A stretch of DNA of 64,000 bases, from positions 1 to 64,000 of the forward strand of contig NADL03000067.1 of the NCBI GenBank assembly GCA_002205965.3, in the 5' to 3' direction. The stretch's first letter is position 1, and each line of letters begins with the position of its first letter. The notes beneath the pieces were generated by a model. That model worked only from the letters and a program-made list of their open reading frames with translations. It had not been told where the DNA came from and searched no databases. A program made the position numbers and the translations under genes. This stretch comes from Kappaphycus alvarezii. Lineage: Eukaryota > Rhodophyta > Florideophyceae > Gigartinales > Solieriaceae. Positions 33,533-45,927 of this stretch are shown piece after piece.

Positions 33533-35900
33533 AAATAATCGTCTGTAAATTTCTCAGTCTAACAACTCCAAGAGATGAGTGCAATTTTTCCGCGATGCGC
33601 AGGAAAAGGTCGTCTATGAAGCGGATAGTAGCGGGGGAGGCGACCCAGGGAATCGAAAGCCAGCGGTTCGAAATCGAAATTGGGGGCTTGAGTGGGGTTA
33701 TCGGAGGGCGCGGGGATTTGACGCGACAGTTTGCGTTCCAGGTCAGTGACCTTGTTGCGGGTGTGCAATTGACGCAGCACCTCCCACTTCACGGGTAGCT
33801 CTTGATCGTACATCGCCCTTGAATGGTGATGATACGACGGTGACGTCGCAGGCGGATTTGCGGATTTGACGCGACAGTTTGCGTTCCAGGTCAGTGACCT
33901 TGTTGCGGTGTGCAATTGACGCAGCACCTCCCACTTCACGGGTAGCTCTTGATCGTACATCGCCCTTGAATGGTGATACGACGGTGACGTCGCAGGCGAT
34001 GGGGCGCTTCGCAGTGCCATCGGGAGCTGGCGGTGTCTGGACGAGGATGTCAGCGGGTCTTAGCTCGGTGCCGGGTACCAGGAGCGGGACCTCAAACTGG
34101 CAGTCCAGACCGGGCGCGGGCGATACGGCACGGACAATGACGTTGCGTAGCGAGTCATGCGGTGTTTGTGGCCGAAACCCGAAGGACACAGGTCCACTGC
34201 GTGGTCTCCTAGCCTGTCCATGGGTTGTTTGCAATACTCGCAGGTCGGAAGGAGCGGGTCATCGTAAACAGACAGTCCAAGTAGCGGACGTACCATGGTC
34301 TTCGAGTGTACTGCCGACACTTCCGTGTCGGTGGTGGGATGGGCGAGGAGGAATGCGGCGCCAGGGCCTTTGCGGAATGCAAGGCCCCGTATCCGGTTCC
34401 TCACTGCGGCGACTGTCTGATTGTTTGGATATGGGCAACGAACCCAGACGTCGTCGTTCCAGTGTGCCTTGGCCAGCGCCTCCTTCTGCATACCTTTAGG
34501 TATGTCTGCACGTGGGTGTGCTCTGCAGAGAGGGGCAGCGGGTCGAAGGAACCCAGGTCGACGGAGTAGGGACGGCCGGGTATGCGGAGGACAAACTCGC
34601 GCATGGGAACGGCAGCTTGGCTGAAAAAGAACGGCTTGTCTAAGCGGCATTGAGAGCCAGTGAGGGCGTTGGAGCGTGGTCCGATGTGTGCCCCGGACCT
34701 GACACGGCAGGTGCTGCATCGATGAGACTTGCGGCAGAGGCACCGTGGAGGAATGGTTCGATGAGTGAGAAGCCGAGACCACCAAGTCGGAAGGGCAGTA
34801 TGGCCTGCGACCATGCTTCGTCCGACAGCGTGATACCATGAAGCTCCGTAAAGGACGTCCGTTTAAGGTCGTCAAAAGCTTCGGCAGCGGTACGGGCGTG
34901 TGTCGGATCAGCAAGTTTGAAAACATGGTCTACTAGATATGCCGACGCGCAGACGCGATGCATGTCATTGCGTGCCGAGGGTCGGGACCTTGTGGAGCAG
35001 CTGGAGAGTGCGGCGGCAACTTTCAATTTTTGCGCGGAGGAACGAGTCTGAACTCCGGTTGCCGAGCGGCGCCCAAGAAGTTCGAAACGCGTCCGAGGAG
35101 CACTCCTAGAGGCGGAACTCACGGAGAAAGGCCCCGCGCTCTGTCGTCGCACAGTCGGCCAGAAGATGCGGGTCTTGTCCGTGTTAACGTGCAGGCCGTA
35201 GGCAGAGGCCGTAGGCAGGTCCCTCTTCCCGAAGGATCCGAAGGGCACGCCGCAGGTCGGGCAGGGATCCCATGAGGGTGCCGTCGTCAGCATACCACTG
35301 GTTCAGGATGATACCTGTTTCCTCAGTGATCCGCCGGATGAGTGGTTGGATCGTGAGGAGAACAAGGCATGTGGCCGGTCTCCTTGCTGAGTGCCTTGAG
35401 CACTGACGATGGTTGTATGGTCACGATTTGGAACGATCAACTGAGGTTGTGTCCGCGCGTACACCATGTTCACGAACCGGGTCAGGCCTGGGGCAAGTGA
35501 CGGCAGCCGAGTAGCATGGACTGACGGTCGACGCGGTTGAACGCGTTTTGCGCGTCAATAGAGGACTGTGGCAAGAGAAACGTCGAAGCAGCGTGCGCGT
35601 GTCGTGGATAATTGCGTCCATCCCGGCCCTGATCCCATTTGCCATTTGGAATGGCGTGAGGAAGGCACGAGAGTCGTCGATTGCGGCGGGTAGCAGCGTC
35701 ACGAGGCGGCGGAGGATCGACCCGATAGCGATAGGCCGATCTTGTTGGGCTTGGCCGTAGCGGCAGCAAAGTTGCGGCAGCCAGGAGCGGGAGGACAGAG
35801 CTCAGTTCACAGAATACTAGCGGTGAACATAGACGGTCATTTAGCAAAGATGCACCCAACGAATCAAGTTCCAGATTTTTCCGCAAGCCAATTCAACTTT
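33533..35900 (-). mobile_element. LINE (family A), reverse transcriptase and C-terminal domains
   Basis: Minus-strand blocks in order: LRPIAIGSILRRLV and FQMANGIRAGMDAIIH (polymerase fingers, about 35.6-35.75 kb), then DAQNAFNRVDRQS (about 35.53 kb). The thumb region is at about 34.9-35.1 kb and LPFRLGGLGFS near 34.78 kb. The zinc finger CEYCKQPMDRLGDHAVDLC is near 34.2 kb, then ELRPADILVQTP and PIACDVTVVSPF near 34.0 kb and a C-terminal helix KVTDLERKLSRQ. The frame changes many times. The 5' end is truncated near 35.9 kb. The 3' end is interrupted at 33533 by the gypsy LTR and resumes at 26214. Confidence 0.85.
33715..33997 (-). repeat. tandem duplication of about 139 bases inside the LINE
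   Basis: Copy 1 (33715-33853, 139 bases) and copy 2 (33863-33997, 135 bases) are almost identical, differing by small length changes. The repeated piece encodes the VSPF-to-DLERKLSRQ part of the LINE C-terminus. Near identity suggests a duplication younger than the LINE insertion, or an assembly artefact. Confidence 0.9.
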
Positions 35901-36226
35901 CCTCTGACCTCGACAGGTGCATTCATGATTGCTGCCTTCCAGTTTGGTGATCACTGAAGCAACTCAAGAACACAGTTACTAGCGGGAGAAAATCAGCAAA
36001 AAAATTCTAATTGCTCAACCTAACTTTCCTCGGCGAAGGCTACCTTTACCAGTTCCTAAAGCATGCAGATTGAGGAGGCCACGTAAACGTAAAATGTCTC
36101 TGTTCAATTTCCTACTAACTCGCCAATCTACAATTTTCATCCACAAATCTGCACTGACCAGAGCTCCCAACAACCTCACACCGGATTCTCCCCCATGTAC
36201 TTAATCCTCTTCTCTTCAAATCTACA
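35900..36226. other. intergenic; probable 3' flank of the MFEN/TPX2 gene
   Basis: There is no ORF of note. It separates the truncated LINE from the stop codon of the minus-strand gene ending at 36227. Confidence 0.4.
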
Positions 36227-39200
36227 CTACACATTTCCAGAATTCCTCTTCGGTCTCGGTGATGGTCTCGAGAAATCGGGCATTGGCCTCGCCTTGAACG
36301 CCCTTCTCTTCTGTTCGTTCTCATGCATACGCTTTCTCCTCTCCTCAATTTCACGCTGCATCTTTTCATGCATTTCTAGACCCACCAAATCAAACGGTCT
36401 CGGCACTGTTGCCCGAAATCCTCCACCTCCACTTCGTGGTGGCTTCCCTGCACTCCCTGTTACTGACGTAGTCGCCCGTCTATCAAAACGCTTCAAGTTT
36501 GCAGGTGCCGGCGACTCACTCCTCCTCTCTATTCCAGTCCGTCGCGAACTACTCCCAAATGGAGGTCTTGGTGATGGAGATCGCGCCCCAACTGAGCTTG
36601 ACCCTGAACTCGTGGCCCTCTGCGTGTGAGAAAACGACATAGTCCGACGCAACACCTGCCTATTGGCACTCCTTTGCGGGTGTCGCGGGTGTCGAAGCAG
36701 TTGACGGCGTAGGACTCAGTGTAAATCCATCCACTGCACCTGCACCAACTGGTCCTCCTCTTCTGCAGCCTTGCCACCTCCTCGCGACCCGTTCGCAGCA
36801 CCTGCTGACTTTGGCAACGTCCCATTAAACGTTGAACCTCGTTGCAGTCGCGGCCGAGACACCTTGTCACCTCTTCCCCCACTCAATCCTGCTACCCGCG
36901 GCAGACGAGGGCTCATCCCGTCGACCCCTCCAACTCTGTCACGCAACGGTGTGCCCATTTGCCGATGACCTCGAACGTTTGGAAGCGAATTTCGCAACAA
37001 GCTCCGTGATCCAGATGAGCTCATGTTCCTCTCTTGAGATGCTGCTCTCGCATCTGCCACGTTCCGCATGCCTCTCACGCTTGTGCTTATTGCCCGGTTC
37101 TCTGCGCCTGGCATGTTTCTTCGAATGAAATTAGGGGAAGAAAACGGTCTCGTGTCCTCCCAGGAGTAACTGCGGGAGAGGACGTTAAAGGCTTCGACTG
37201 CCTCCCCAGATGGCGTGATAGGCGACCCCTTGCTTGCTTCTTTCGGCCTGTCACAGGTTTCTTTGCTAGGAGTTGCACTGCACCATCTCTTCATCTTACT
37301 TATCTGTGTCTCCAGTGTCTCCTTTGGATGTTCAATTTCAACATTGATAGGTGATCCATCCCGAGTGCGCCTTCCTCTGAAACCGATGGAATTTTGTCGG
37401 CTTCACCTTGATTTTCAGAAGTAGGTCTCTCCTCGACGGATGAATTCCCGCTTGTGACTTCATGTGATTTTTCGTAATTATTCATACCCTCTCCTCTCAA
37501 CATGAGCGTCCTCCTGGAGAGGAGTCACAATCATTCCTGTTAATGCCTGCTTCATTACTCTCATCCTTACTGGAACGGAGCCAGAATCATTCTCAGCACT
37601 TCCAGCCCCATGTACAGTTCTTTCAACAGCTTGTGGTCCCGGTGTGCCAAAACGCTTGCCCTGCTTTCTTCCAGCTGTAGATCTGTCGCTACGCTTCAAA
37701 TCTGTTTCTGCAGCAGACTCCTCGTACGCTCCGACTGACGCCTCATCCTTTTGCAACTCTTCCCGGTTCTGGGCTGCGGAATGAGCTGTAGGCATGGCGA
37801 CTACCTTCGCAGTTTCATTACTGGATAATTCCTGGTTTGAATCCGCGCTGAGCCGCACTGGTTCTCCGTGGATAGAGTCCTTGGTTGCGTCCTCATTGTT
37901 GTCCAAACCATTAGGAGGTGAGCCTCCAACATATTGCTTACCCGGGTACCAGTTGGCCCAGTAGCCTCGTCGATCACATCCGACTCGACCGACGGAGCCG
38001 ATACACCTGAACGGTGCTCATATCCGATCGACGTTCCGCTCGCAAATGATCCCCCAAGATCGTCCCCCGCAGACTCAGTGTATTGCTTCACTGCTTTTTC
38101 GAGCCCAGCTGATGTAACTCCGCTAGTCCTTGTCTCTGTATTCTTGGTCTCCTGTTTTTCTCTGCGCTAACAACGCCCTCCATCGGTGCGGAATCTTCCG
38201 GGGCCTCAACAGTGCTAAACATCTCCTCTTCAGTTGCACTGAGCGAATGAATCTCACCGGTGCCCACTGCGGACAGTTCCATGCGAGCAATCTCTGCATT
38301 GAGCGCTTGCAATAGTCGCGCTTCCTCTGAAGAAATCCCCGACTCTGGAATAGATGCTTCAATCGTTAACCCGGACACGATTGGGATGCCGTCGTCCAAG
38401 TCAGTTATTTCCGTCTGAAATTCTTTGAGGTCCTCTGAGAGTCCTGCAACTGCCAAACTCTCGGCCTCTGCCAGCAGGTCCTCGAAGCCGGTTGACACTC
38501 CCTCGGAGGTTGTTGTGTGATCCGCCATGACAACTTCACCAGCCACAGTGGCCTGATTATCGCTTGCTTCTCCCATTTCCCTTACTCTCTTTCGCCGCTG
38601 TTCGTTAAAGGCCCGAACGCGTGTTGAAGCGACACCTAACAGTTTGCCACCAGCCTCTTGTTCTGACCCTTGAGGCTTCGTAGTCCGTGCTGTAGCTGGC
38701 AAAACGGTGCCTGAATCTGGAGGTGTGGTTCGGGGGAAGGATGCCGTTGCAGACTGGCACTTGAAACAGCTTTTTGCCCTGGGCTTTCCACGGTCGCGGA
38801 GCAGTTGTGGGGGTGTCTACAACCTTATTATCCCTCTCGTCAGAGGCTGAAAAGTTATGATTGGGCGAATAGATGGCCAATAAATTTTTCCCGCCACCAT
38901 TCATAGCACCACGACTGATACCTGATTCTTCGGAAATTTCCGCGCCAATGGTATTTCGTGCAATACAAACTTTTTTGAAATCTACCTCCAGATGGTCGCC
39001 GAAATGGTGATCTTCACAATTTGAAAGTGAGATCTCCACTTGCTCAGCTTTCTGGGCAAGGCAGCACATCGTTGCTGTCCCGAGTACCCGTATCCACCTC
39101 TTCCTCCCGGGTCAACCACACTTTTCTTAGGTGCATCCCCTCGCACATCATCCTTACTAGCTCATCCGCAATGCAAGCACATCAATGTTCCCTGTTTCTT

Positions 39201-42200
39201 TCACGTCCTCTGGAAGTGATTAGAGCTGGTATTATTTTCGTCTTCCACTACAGAATGGAATGCGTCACCTTCAGCTTCGTACGTGAAAGTACGCGTTCTG
39301 ATTTTTGACCTCTAACGAAACATGGAGCTCTTCTGCTGATACAGGGACTGATCTTTCCATGTAGTCTGCCTTTTCTGTTTCCAAAATTTCTGCCCTCGAC
39401 GCAATATTCCGACCCGTCGGAATACCCGTTGATTGTTCATCTGCAGCATTCTCAACGGTCGAGGCATGACCTAATTTTGTCTGTATAACAGAATTGGCCA
39501 AATCTCTAACCTCCTGCGGCTTGTCGTAATCGGCAGTATTGCTGTTGACGTTAGCATGTTCCATTGCCGCTTCTCCAGATCCAGATAGACTCGAGGCTTC
39601 GGCAAGCCTTTCTTCTTGTACCTGAGTCTTTCCTGCATTAGGGGCGCGTCAGTCTCAAAAGCTGGTAATTCATCACCTACGGTTCCGACATCAATAGCGT
39701 CCACAACTGGAGCAATCGAATCAGGTTCCGTGACATACCCGAGCAGTCCGGGGATGTGCGGTTTATCAGAACCATTTACGACGTTTGAGGTGGTTTCGGG
39801 TTTAGGATTACTTCCTTCGAATTCTTCAGGTGTGGGTGGATTTTCGGGCGCGCCACCTCTCGGCTGAGGTATAGTTGCGGCGTCCTCAGCATCTTCCTTT
39901 ATGTCAAAAGCAGGTGATTTTTCAGCCTCACTCGCCTGGGTTAGTTGCTCTGCTACGCGGTGACGGCTTCCTCAACCATTCTAGGTTTGGACGTGTCTTC
40001 TACTGTTTCCCCACTATGAGCATTTGTGCCAGGAGCTGCTATTTCGGCTGGATTTTCTTTCACATTCAACTTTTCAAGGAGTTCCTCCTCTGATGCAGAC
40101 ACGCTTTGCACATCAGCGCGATCCGTGGCCTCCTCATTTGCCGTTGGATTTCGAGTCGTATCCTCCTGCGTGGAAACAGCATGAGATGTCGCAAGGTCAC
40201 CCTCCGCACCGTCATCTGTTTGTAGAGGTTCGAACGCATCTAGGACAGGAGACAATTCGCCAGGCATTTCGATTTCGCTATGGCCCTTTGCAGTCGGAGC
40301 ACTCCCCAAGATGTCAACATCCCGCGGCATGGCCCCGCTTACCACGGGCTCACTCTGGTCGCTTTCAGCACCCTGAGGATCTTCGAATATTCCCACAGCT
40401 TGGGCGACCGACCGCCCTTTCAGCTGCGACGATTCGAATGCTTCGATCTCATTATTTGTCACCGAATGCTCCTCTAACGTACTCTCAGCAGTAGCCACGG
40501 TCTCATCTCCCGGTACCGCGGTCCTCTTCCCTTCACACAGCTGGCTCTCTACAGCCGGTGCCTTCGCTCCCTCCTCCGTTTGGGTCGCTTGCACCTCTCG
40601 CTCATCCGCATCTGTCACCGGCGGGTTCTCCAGCATGACTACACCAGGATGCACCGTGCTGCAAACAACCGTCCCAATCTTTCCAGCCTCTTCACTCGCG
40701 GCGTTTCAAACATTCTACAACTGGTGCTACTGTCCTCGCTAACTCGACAAATGGCTCAGAATCCAGCTGCTTACTTTCTTCTGATACCGATGGGGTCTCA
40801 AACATGTCAACAACAGGGGCCACAATCCGAGATATCGCCGCTTGACGCTTCTCCTCCGCGTCACTGGGTAGCTTTCCAACTATTTCTGCAATTGGTGCTT
40901 CCTTCGCGCTTAAAGAGCTAGAATTTCGGTCTTCGCTTCCTTCGACGAGTTCTCAAACATATCAACAACGGGAGCAACTGCTTCAACAAATGTCATCTCA
41001 CTCTTCTCATCACCTGCACCCTGCAGACTCTCGACTACAGGAGCCACAGCTCCAGGAATTTCCGTCTCGCATCTCTCCTCCTTCGTGGTCATCGGATTTT
41101 GGAACATCTCCAGTTTTGGTGCAACGTCCCGTTCCTCGTTTTCAAACTGCTGGACTCGATCTCCATTATCCCCTGTGACCGACGAGTTTTCAAACATATC
41201 GACAATGGGAGCCACTGCCGCAGCAACCGAAATTTCACTTTCCTCTTTACACTCGGCATGTCTTCAGATTTCGTCACGACCGGTACTACCAAATTCTCTG
41301 CAGTCTGCGACAAGTTGAGATTTTCTTCATCCTCTGCCACCAAGGGGTTTTCAAACATTTCAACAACAGGAGCCACCGCTCCGGCTATTGGAACTTCACT
41401 CTTCTCCTCCGCTGCGCTCGGTAGGTTTTCGAACATCTCCACAACCGGGGCCACCATTCCAGTTTTCCTCAGACACATCGCTGTCGCTTTCCCGTCATGC
41501 GAAACTGATGGGTTGTGGAACATTTCCAAGGCTTGAATGCCTGTGGCACCACCTGAAACTCTTTGTGAATGTTTCCTCTCAGTGATCCTGCAGAAATCCA
41601 CATCCTGAGGCACATCGTTGCATTCATTAATTATCGCATCCGGAGGGTTTCCAGAGACTAGCTCCTCTCCTTTGTTTTCCGGCAGAGGACTCTTGCACTG
41701 GAATTTCATGCTCGCTCGCAGGGGCGTGTCAGTCTGTTGTGGTGTATCAACGCCCTGCTCAGCTCCCTCGGATTTGGCTGGAGGGTAGTAACGGAGGCCG
41801 TGGCGTTCTGGACATTGTTGTCTGTGCTCATGGCAGCATTCGGAGGGACGACAGGAGGCGATTCTGAGAGATTTTGCGGTAAGACCGGGGATTCGGATGG
41901 CATCTCGGCTGATGAAAAGCTGGGTGGCAGAAGTCGGGGATGTTGCGAATCGACAGATTGTGAAGCGATACATTGTGTTTGCGATTCAAAGTGCTGAACA
42001 GTCGGGGCGATTGGTTTTGAGGAGTGGGGGAGTGATGTTAGCGTTTGAGACGAGGTAGGGGAGGAATTCTCAAAGTGTTGCACAAAGGAAGCGACGGATG
42101 AGGAGGGAGTCGTGGGGACAAGGGTGTTTGGTTGGGAGGCGGAGGCGGAGGAGGAGTGGAAAAAGAAGCCATAGCAAGGGGTCCGCAGCGTTCGAATTGT

Positions 42201-42361
42201 TGCACACGTGTAGATATCGGGAGGAGCAGCGGCAGCAGTACGAGGAACGGGGTTGAAGCCTGAGAGAGGCGGTTTTCGATTTCAGCGACGGCGTTCTGCA
42301 CGTTGTTAATCAATGAGGGGTGGGGTGTGGTCTGGGGGTTGAGGGGTGGTGAAGGTGGCAT
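36227..42361 (-). CDS. very long repetitive protein with MFEN-type repeats and a C-terminal TPX2 motif
   Basis: Reading the minus strand from the ATG at 42361 to the stop at 36227, coding sequence is continuous for about 6.1 kb (roughly 2040 residues) with no intron that I can defend. The first third has about 18 copies of a loose acidic repeat centred on VAPVVEMFEN (variants VQHFEN, VAPIVDMFEN, VAPVVDMFET). The middle is acidic and disordered-looking. The end is basic and contains PRPFDLVGLEMHEKMQREIE, then EERRKRMHENEQKRR and FKARPMPDF. That is the TPX2 C-terminal signature (FKA.P.P.F after a charged helix) found in microtubule-binding spindle proteins. The reading frame changes at least 15 times by single bases, often needing one more base in a short run (for example near 36658-36665 and 36760), with no other stops. 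This points to consensus errors rather than a pseudogene. Likely a microtubule-associated protein; the repeat function is unknown. Confidence 0.7.
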
Positions 42362-43735
42362 GTTGCAAAGGGGGAAACAGGGAAATAGAGAGAATGGGAG
42401 GACGGGAATTGTGATGAAGGGGGGTTATACAGTGTAGAAATATAGAAAGGGGAGTCGGCGACACGACAATGTTTTGTTAGAAGTAATAAAATGAAGTTGG
42501 AAGGATCGGGATCGGGTGAGAGTGATGGAACGAGAGTGCAAATGGGAGTTTACATGGAATTTGGGAAAGAGGGGTGGAGGCTGATGAGCGGAGGTGCAGT
42601 AGTTTGCTTTTTTCTTGTACGTGTGATGAGTGGTCGCGGCTGGAGCGTTGATGGAATTGGAATGGTTTGGACAAGGAAGATGGCGGAACGAAGAAGGGCT
42701 GAGGGCGGGGATATGTCGTTGTTTGTTATGGGCAGAATACGTTAGGGGAAGAGGTTGTGCTGAGCGTAAAGACAGATGGTGCGTCAACAGTGGGCAGCGC
42801 TTGGACAGAAAATATGGCATAGTTTTCCTTTATTAACTTTATATATTTTTTCGTGTCTTACCGTACCTACCTGTCCCGCAAGGTGAGATTTTTGATCGAG
42901 TGCCCTTGATTAAGGCCGCGGTCCATGAAAGTAAACGTCGGGGGGGGCCTGCTTGCAAGCCAATCAAACGCAAACCAGCAGGGGTATGGTAATGTGGTGA
43001 GTTTGGGTCTGATTTCGTTTAGTACGCGGTGTGCTTCGCTTCGCGGGACTTGCACATCACTGGATTCTTAGACGGGGCAATGAGGTACGGGTGGAAGTTC
43101 CTGTCATTGGTTTATTCTCTTTAAATCTCCGACAATCTGGTTTCGTTTGGTTGCTCGCTATAAAAGGCTGATGAGGTGTTGCGGTGGCTTGAGAGGGCGT
43201 GGACTGCAGAACAGGACTGGTTGATGACATATTCAGCGAATTGCGTGCGAATCCAAGCGTCCAAGGTTATGCCTTGATTGTGGGCCATTGCGAGAGAAAC
43301 TGAATTCAGCTGCAACAGCATTGTACTTGCTCTCCGTGGTCTCCATGGAGGCCAGAAAAAGCATTCAGTTCGCTTGCCTTTTTCCGATGATTTCTCATTC
43401 AACACGTATACGTGCCACTTTACAGTGCGTCCCACTGTACGGCATTACATGTAAAGTACAGTTTCCACTACGGTATTCAGTGCTGTACAGTACAGTACAA
43501 TACGGTACAAGTGCGGCAGATTCTAGTGGCGTCACTAGCGAAATCGCTGATGATTCTAGACCTGTATGGTCCAGTACTCTTTCACAAAATATTTTCTGTA
43601 AGCTGCAAGGTGGAGCACGCTCCGCTTCGAGCCACAGCAAAGGTTCTCAAAGCGAAGGTGCTGCTTGTTTTCAAAGCCGCCAGAACGGCAGCAGGACGGT
43701 TGCTCGAATGGGTAATTTCACTTTCCACCACTTCG
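42362..43735. other. intergenic; possible 5' leader of the MFEN/TPX2 gene and a GTAC cluster
   Basis: The 42.4-42.8 kb part is purine-rich on the plus strand (pyrimidine-rich toward the minus-strand gene), like the leader of the BED-SDH gene. Short ORFs in it have no motifs. GTAC-type words occur at 43431-43442 and 43483-43510. Confidence 0.4.
43483..43510. repeat. GTAC-palindrome cluster
   Basis: CTGTACAGTACAGTACAATA followed by CGGTACAA, with related words just upstream (43431-43460). Same family as the clusters near 276-410, 46.6-47.8 and 51.35-51.6 kb. Confidence 0.6.
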
Positions 43736-44026
43736 TCATTTCCCCCGCGCGGGTTCAGCATCTTGCCCGTAGATATTTGGCTCTTTTTGGTGCGTGGAGC
43801 ACTGCAGTTCGTCGTTCACAGAAAGTTGTACTCTAAGAGTAGGAATAACCGTTAAACCATTTTCGAACTGCCGAAGTCTTGGCGAAAAGAGTTTTATGAT
43901 TTTGTGTATATTCAGGATGGTGATGCCCTCATTGTCGACAGCAAGGACTGCTTCCATTGGTGTAGAAACAAATATTGCACACTGCGGCAGCAAACCATAT
44001 CTTTCAAATATTAAATCACCCCACAT
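43736..44026 (-). CDS. unidentified small ORF beginning MWGDLIFERYG
   Basis: The 96-codon ORF starts with an ATG and reads like protein over its first 75 residues (AVLAVDNEGITILNIHKIIK, FENGLTVIPTLRVQLSVNDE). The last 20 residues look non-coding. No family recognised. Its first 11 codons, with a few bases upstream, recur on the plus strand at 5743-5785. It may be an exon, a transposon fragment or the remains of a repeated gene. The gap from 44040 to 44569 holds no other gene and presumably contains the RACK1 promoter. Confidence 0.3.
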   Translation of the reverse strand: MWGDLIFERYGLLPQCAIFVSTPMEAVLAVDNEGITILNIHKIIKLFSPRLRQFENGLTVIPTLRVQLSVNDELQCSTHQKEPNIYGQDAEPARGK

Positions 44027-44036
44027 TTTCCCCCTC
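43993..44036 (-). repeat. dispersed repeat encoding MWGDLIFERYG (copy 2)
   Basis: Reverse-strand match to 5743-5785, nearly identical over about 40 bases including the sequence just before the ATG. Confidence 0.6.
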
Positions 44037-44569
44037 TAGCTCTGAAAACCCACTTGCTACTGGTGCTTTTTCTGTTTCTCATTCGCTTAGGGGAAACTTA
44101 CAGTTCACGAAGATTACTGCAAAGATATCATTACTGTAATGATGTCATTACAGTAATTCTCCGGTCCACTGTGGCATACTATAATCATCAACTGTAGGAA
44201 GGTTGCCTCGATAAGAGCTGTTCACAATAGATCTGATTATCGAAAGATTCGCTCATAAAGCCAGTTCCTCTTCATTTGAGTGCTCATTACTGATCCTATC
44301 GTGTCCCGCCGTCGTCCGTTGAAAAATGGCCGATCAGCAGCTATACTATACAGAACTTACCCCGAGCCCAACGTGTCATAGTAAGCACAGTCTACACCGC
44401 CAGCGGCCACATCGATCAGCTCCCGAAGCTTTGATAGAAGCTATATTTGTTTTCATCAAGAAACCATACTTCCATCACAATTCTGCTACTCCTTTAGTCC
44501 TAAACGTGCGACCAAGTCGAACCGAGCTTTCCCAGATCTTCATTGAAATCCCTGTGTTGTGCCTTCATC

Positions 44570-45532
44570 ATGGCTGAAAGCCTCTCTCTCCACGGTTACC
44601 TCAAAGGCCACTCCGGCTGGGTCACAGCCATTGCCACTACTATGGACAACTCGAACACCATTCTCTCAGCTTCCCGCGACAAGACTATTATCGTATGGAA
44701 ACTCACCAACGACACCGAAGATCAGGGATCTTGTGGCTACCCGAAGCGCGCCCTTCGCGGCCACGGCCACTTTGTCTCGGATGTCGTTCTCTCATCTGAT
44801 GGCCAATTCGCTTTATCTTCCTCCTGGGACCATACCCTTCGTCTTTGGGATCTGAGCACTGGAAATACCACTCGTCGCTTTGTTGGACATTCGAAGGATG
44901 TCCTTTCAGTCGCTTTCTCCGCGGATAACCGTCAAATCGTTTCGGGTTCCCGCGATCGCACCATTAAGCTGTGGAACACCCTCGGCGAATGCAAGTACAC
45001 TATTCACGAAGAGGGCCATTCCGAATGGGTATCCTGCGTTCGGTTCTCCCCATCTACTCAGAACCCGCTTATAGTTTCTTGCGGCTGGGACAAACTGGTC
45101 AAAGTTTGGAATCTTACCAACTGTAAGCTACGCACAAATCTTCAGAATCACACTGGGTACTTAAATGCAGTGACGGTGTCACCGGATGGTTCGTTGTGCG
45201 CATCTGGTGGTAAGGACGGTGTTGCCATGTTATGGGACTTGCAAGAAGGAAAGCATTTGTACTCTCTGGAGGCGAACGATATCATTCACTCGCTTTGTTT
45301 CTCCCCGAATCGTTACTGGTTGTGCGCAGCGACGAATTCCTGCATCAAAATCTGGGATTTGGAGTCGAAGACGGTGGTTGATGAACTTCGCGACGATTAC
45401 GCCGAGTCTATCGGTAAGAAGGCGGCGCAACCGGCTTGCATCTCGTTGGCATGGTCCGCAGATGGTGCCACGCTCTTCTCAGGCCATACGGATAATGTAA
45501 TTCGTGTCTGGACTGTAGGGCTTGGGCGCTAG
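44570..45532 (+). CDS. RACK1: RACK1-type WD40 ribosomal scaffold protein (Gbeta-like)
   Basis: Intronless, 320 residues, close to the usual 313-330 of RACK1. I chose the ATG at 44570 (MAESLSLHG) because RACK1 proteins start just before the first GH..WV repeat. The seven WD repeats are all recognisable ([80 protein letters not shown]). The family's [13 protein letters not shown] and TLGECKYTI segments are present. RACK1 sits on the 40S ribosomal head near the mRNA exit and binds signalling kinases. The reading frame is intact, unlike several neighbours. High confidence. Confidence 0.97.
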   Translation: MAESLSLHGYLKGHSGWVTAIATTMDNSNTILSASRDKTIIVWKLTNDTEDQGSCGYPKRALRGHGHFVSDVVLSSDGQFALSSSWDHTLRLWDLSTGNTTRRFVGHSKDVLSVAFSADNRQIVSGSRDRTIKLWNTLGECKYTIHEEGHSEWVSCVRFSPSTQNPLIVSCGWDKLVKVWNLTNCKLRTNLQNHTGYLNAVTVSPDGSLCASGGKDGVAMLWDLQEGKHLYSLEANDIIHSLCFSPNRYWLCAATNSCIKIWDLESKTVVDELRDDYAESIGKKAAQPACISLAWSADGATLFSGHTDNVIRVWTVGLGR

Positions 45533-45927
45533 TTTTGGACATACGGCTAGGGTAAGGTAATAGCGTCGTTGTAAAGATAGAGGCGTGGAGCGGGCGTTGC
45601 CGTTGCCGTTTCAGGAATGAAGAGCACAAGGTTGGGAATGGCAGCATAGTTTGGGTGGAGGCGCGATTACAGTATGTGACGGGATCTCTGCGTGTGCTCA
45701 GCATACCACTTTAGTCCTTAGGGCCCACTTACTTTAAAAGGTCAGGCAGCGGCACTGTGAGGCAAGTGCGCACTGATTGACCTACACTGCGGTGTCACGC
45801 TATGTGCAACCGCATTTCTAGAGCCTGGGCGAGATTTGTTCTGCTCGTTCCGATTCCGAGTGCGAGACCGATCGCCAGAAAAGGTGTGCGATGGTGCGTG
45901 TGTAAACAGTAAGTTTGGTAGTAGTAG
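45533..45927. other. convergent intergenic region between RACK1 and the tetraspan gene
   Basis: About 0.4 kb shared by the two convergent 3' ends. No ORF with motifs and no clear polyadenylation signal that I would commit to. Confidence 0.4.

Noticed and set aside
26205-33545. A target-site duplication for the gypsy element
   Set aside because: The bases flanking the two LTRs (AATGC and AAATA) do not match cleanly, so none is claimed.
33879-34499. A 206-codon plus-strand ORF
   Set aside because: It is the mirror of the LINE C-terminal coding region on the minus strand, where clear zinc-finger and VSP motifs lie.
36195-36629. A 144-codon plus-strand ORF
   Set aside because: Opposite strand of the TPX2-containing end; the minus strand has the recognisable motif.
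36227-42361. Calling the MFEN/TPX2 locus a set of separate small genes
   Set aside because: Coding sequence continues across each frame change with the same composition and repeat pattern; separate genes would need separate starts and stops.
36227-42361. Calling the MFEN/TPX2 locus a pseudogene
   Set aside because: Only single-base length changes are seen and no substitution stops, which fits consensus error better. Not excluded.
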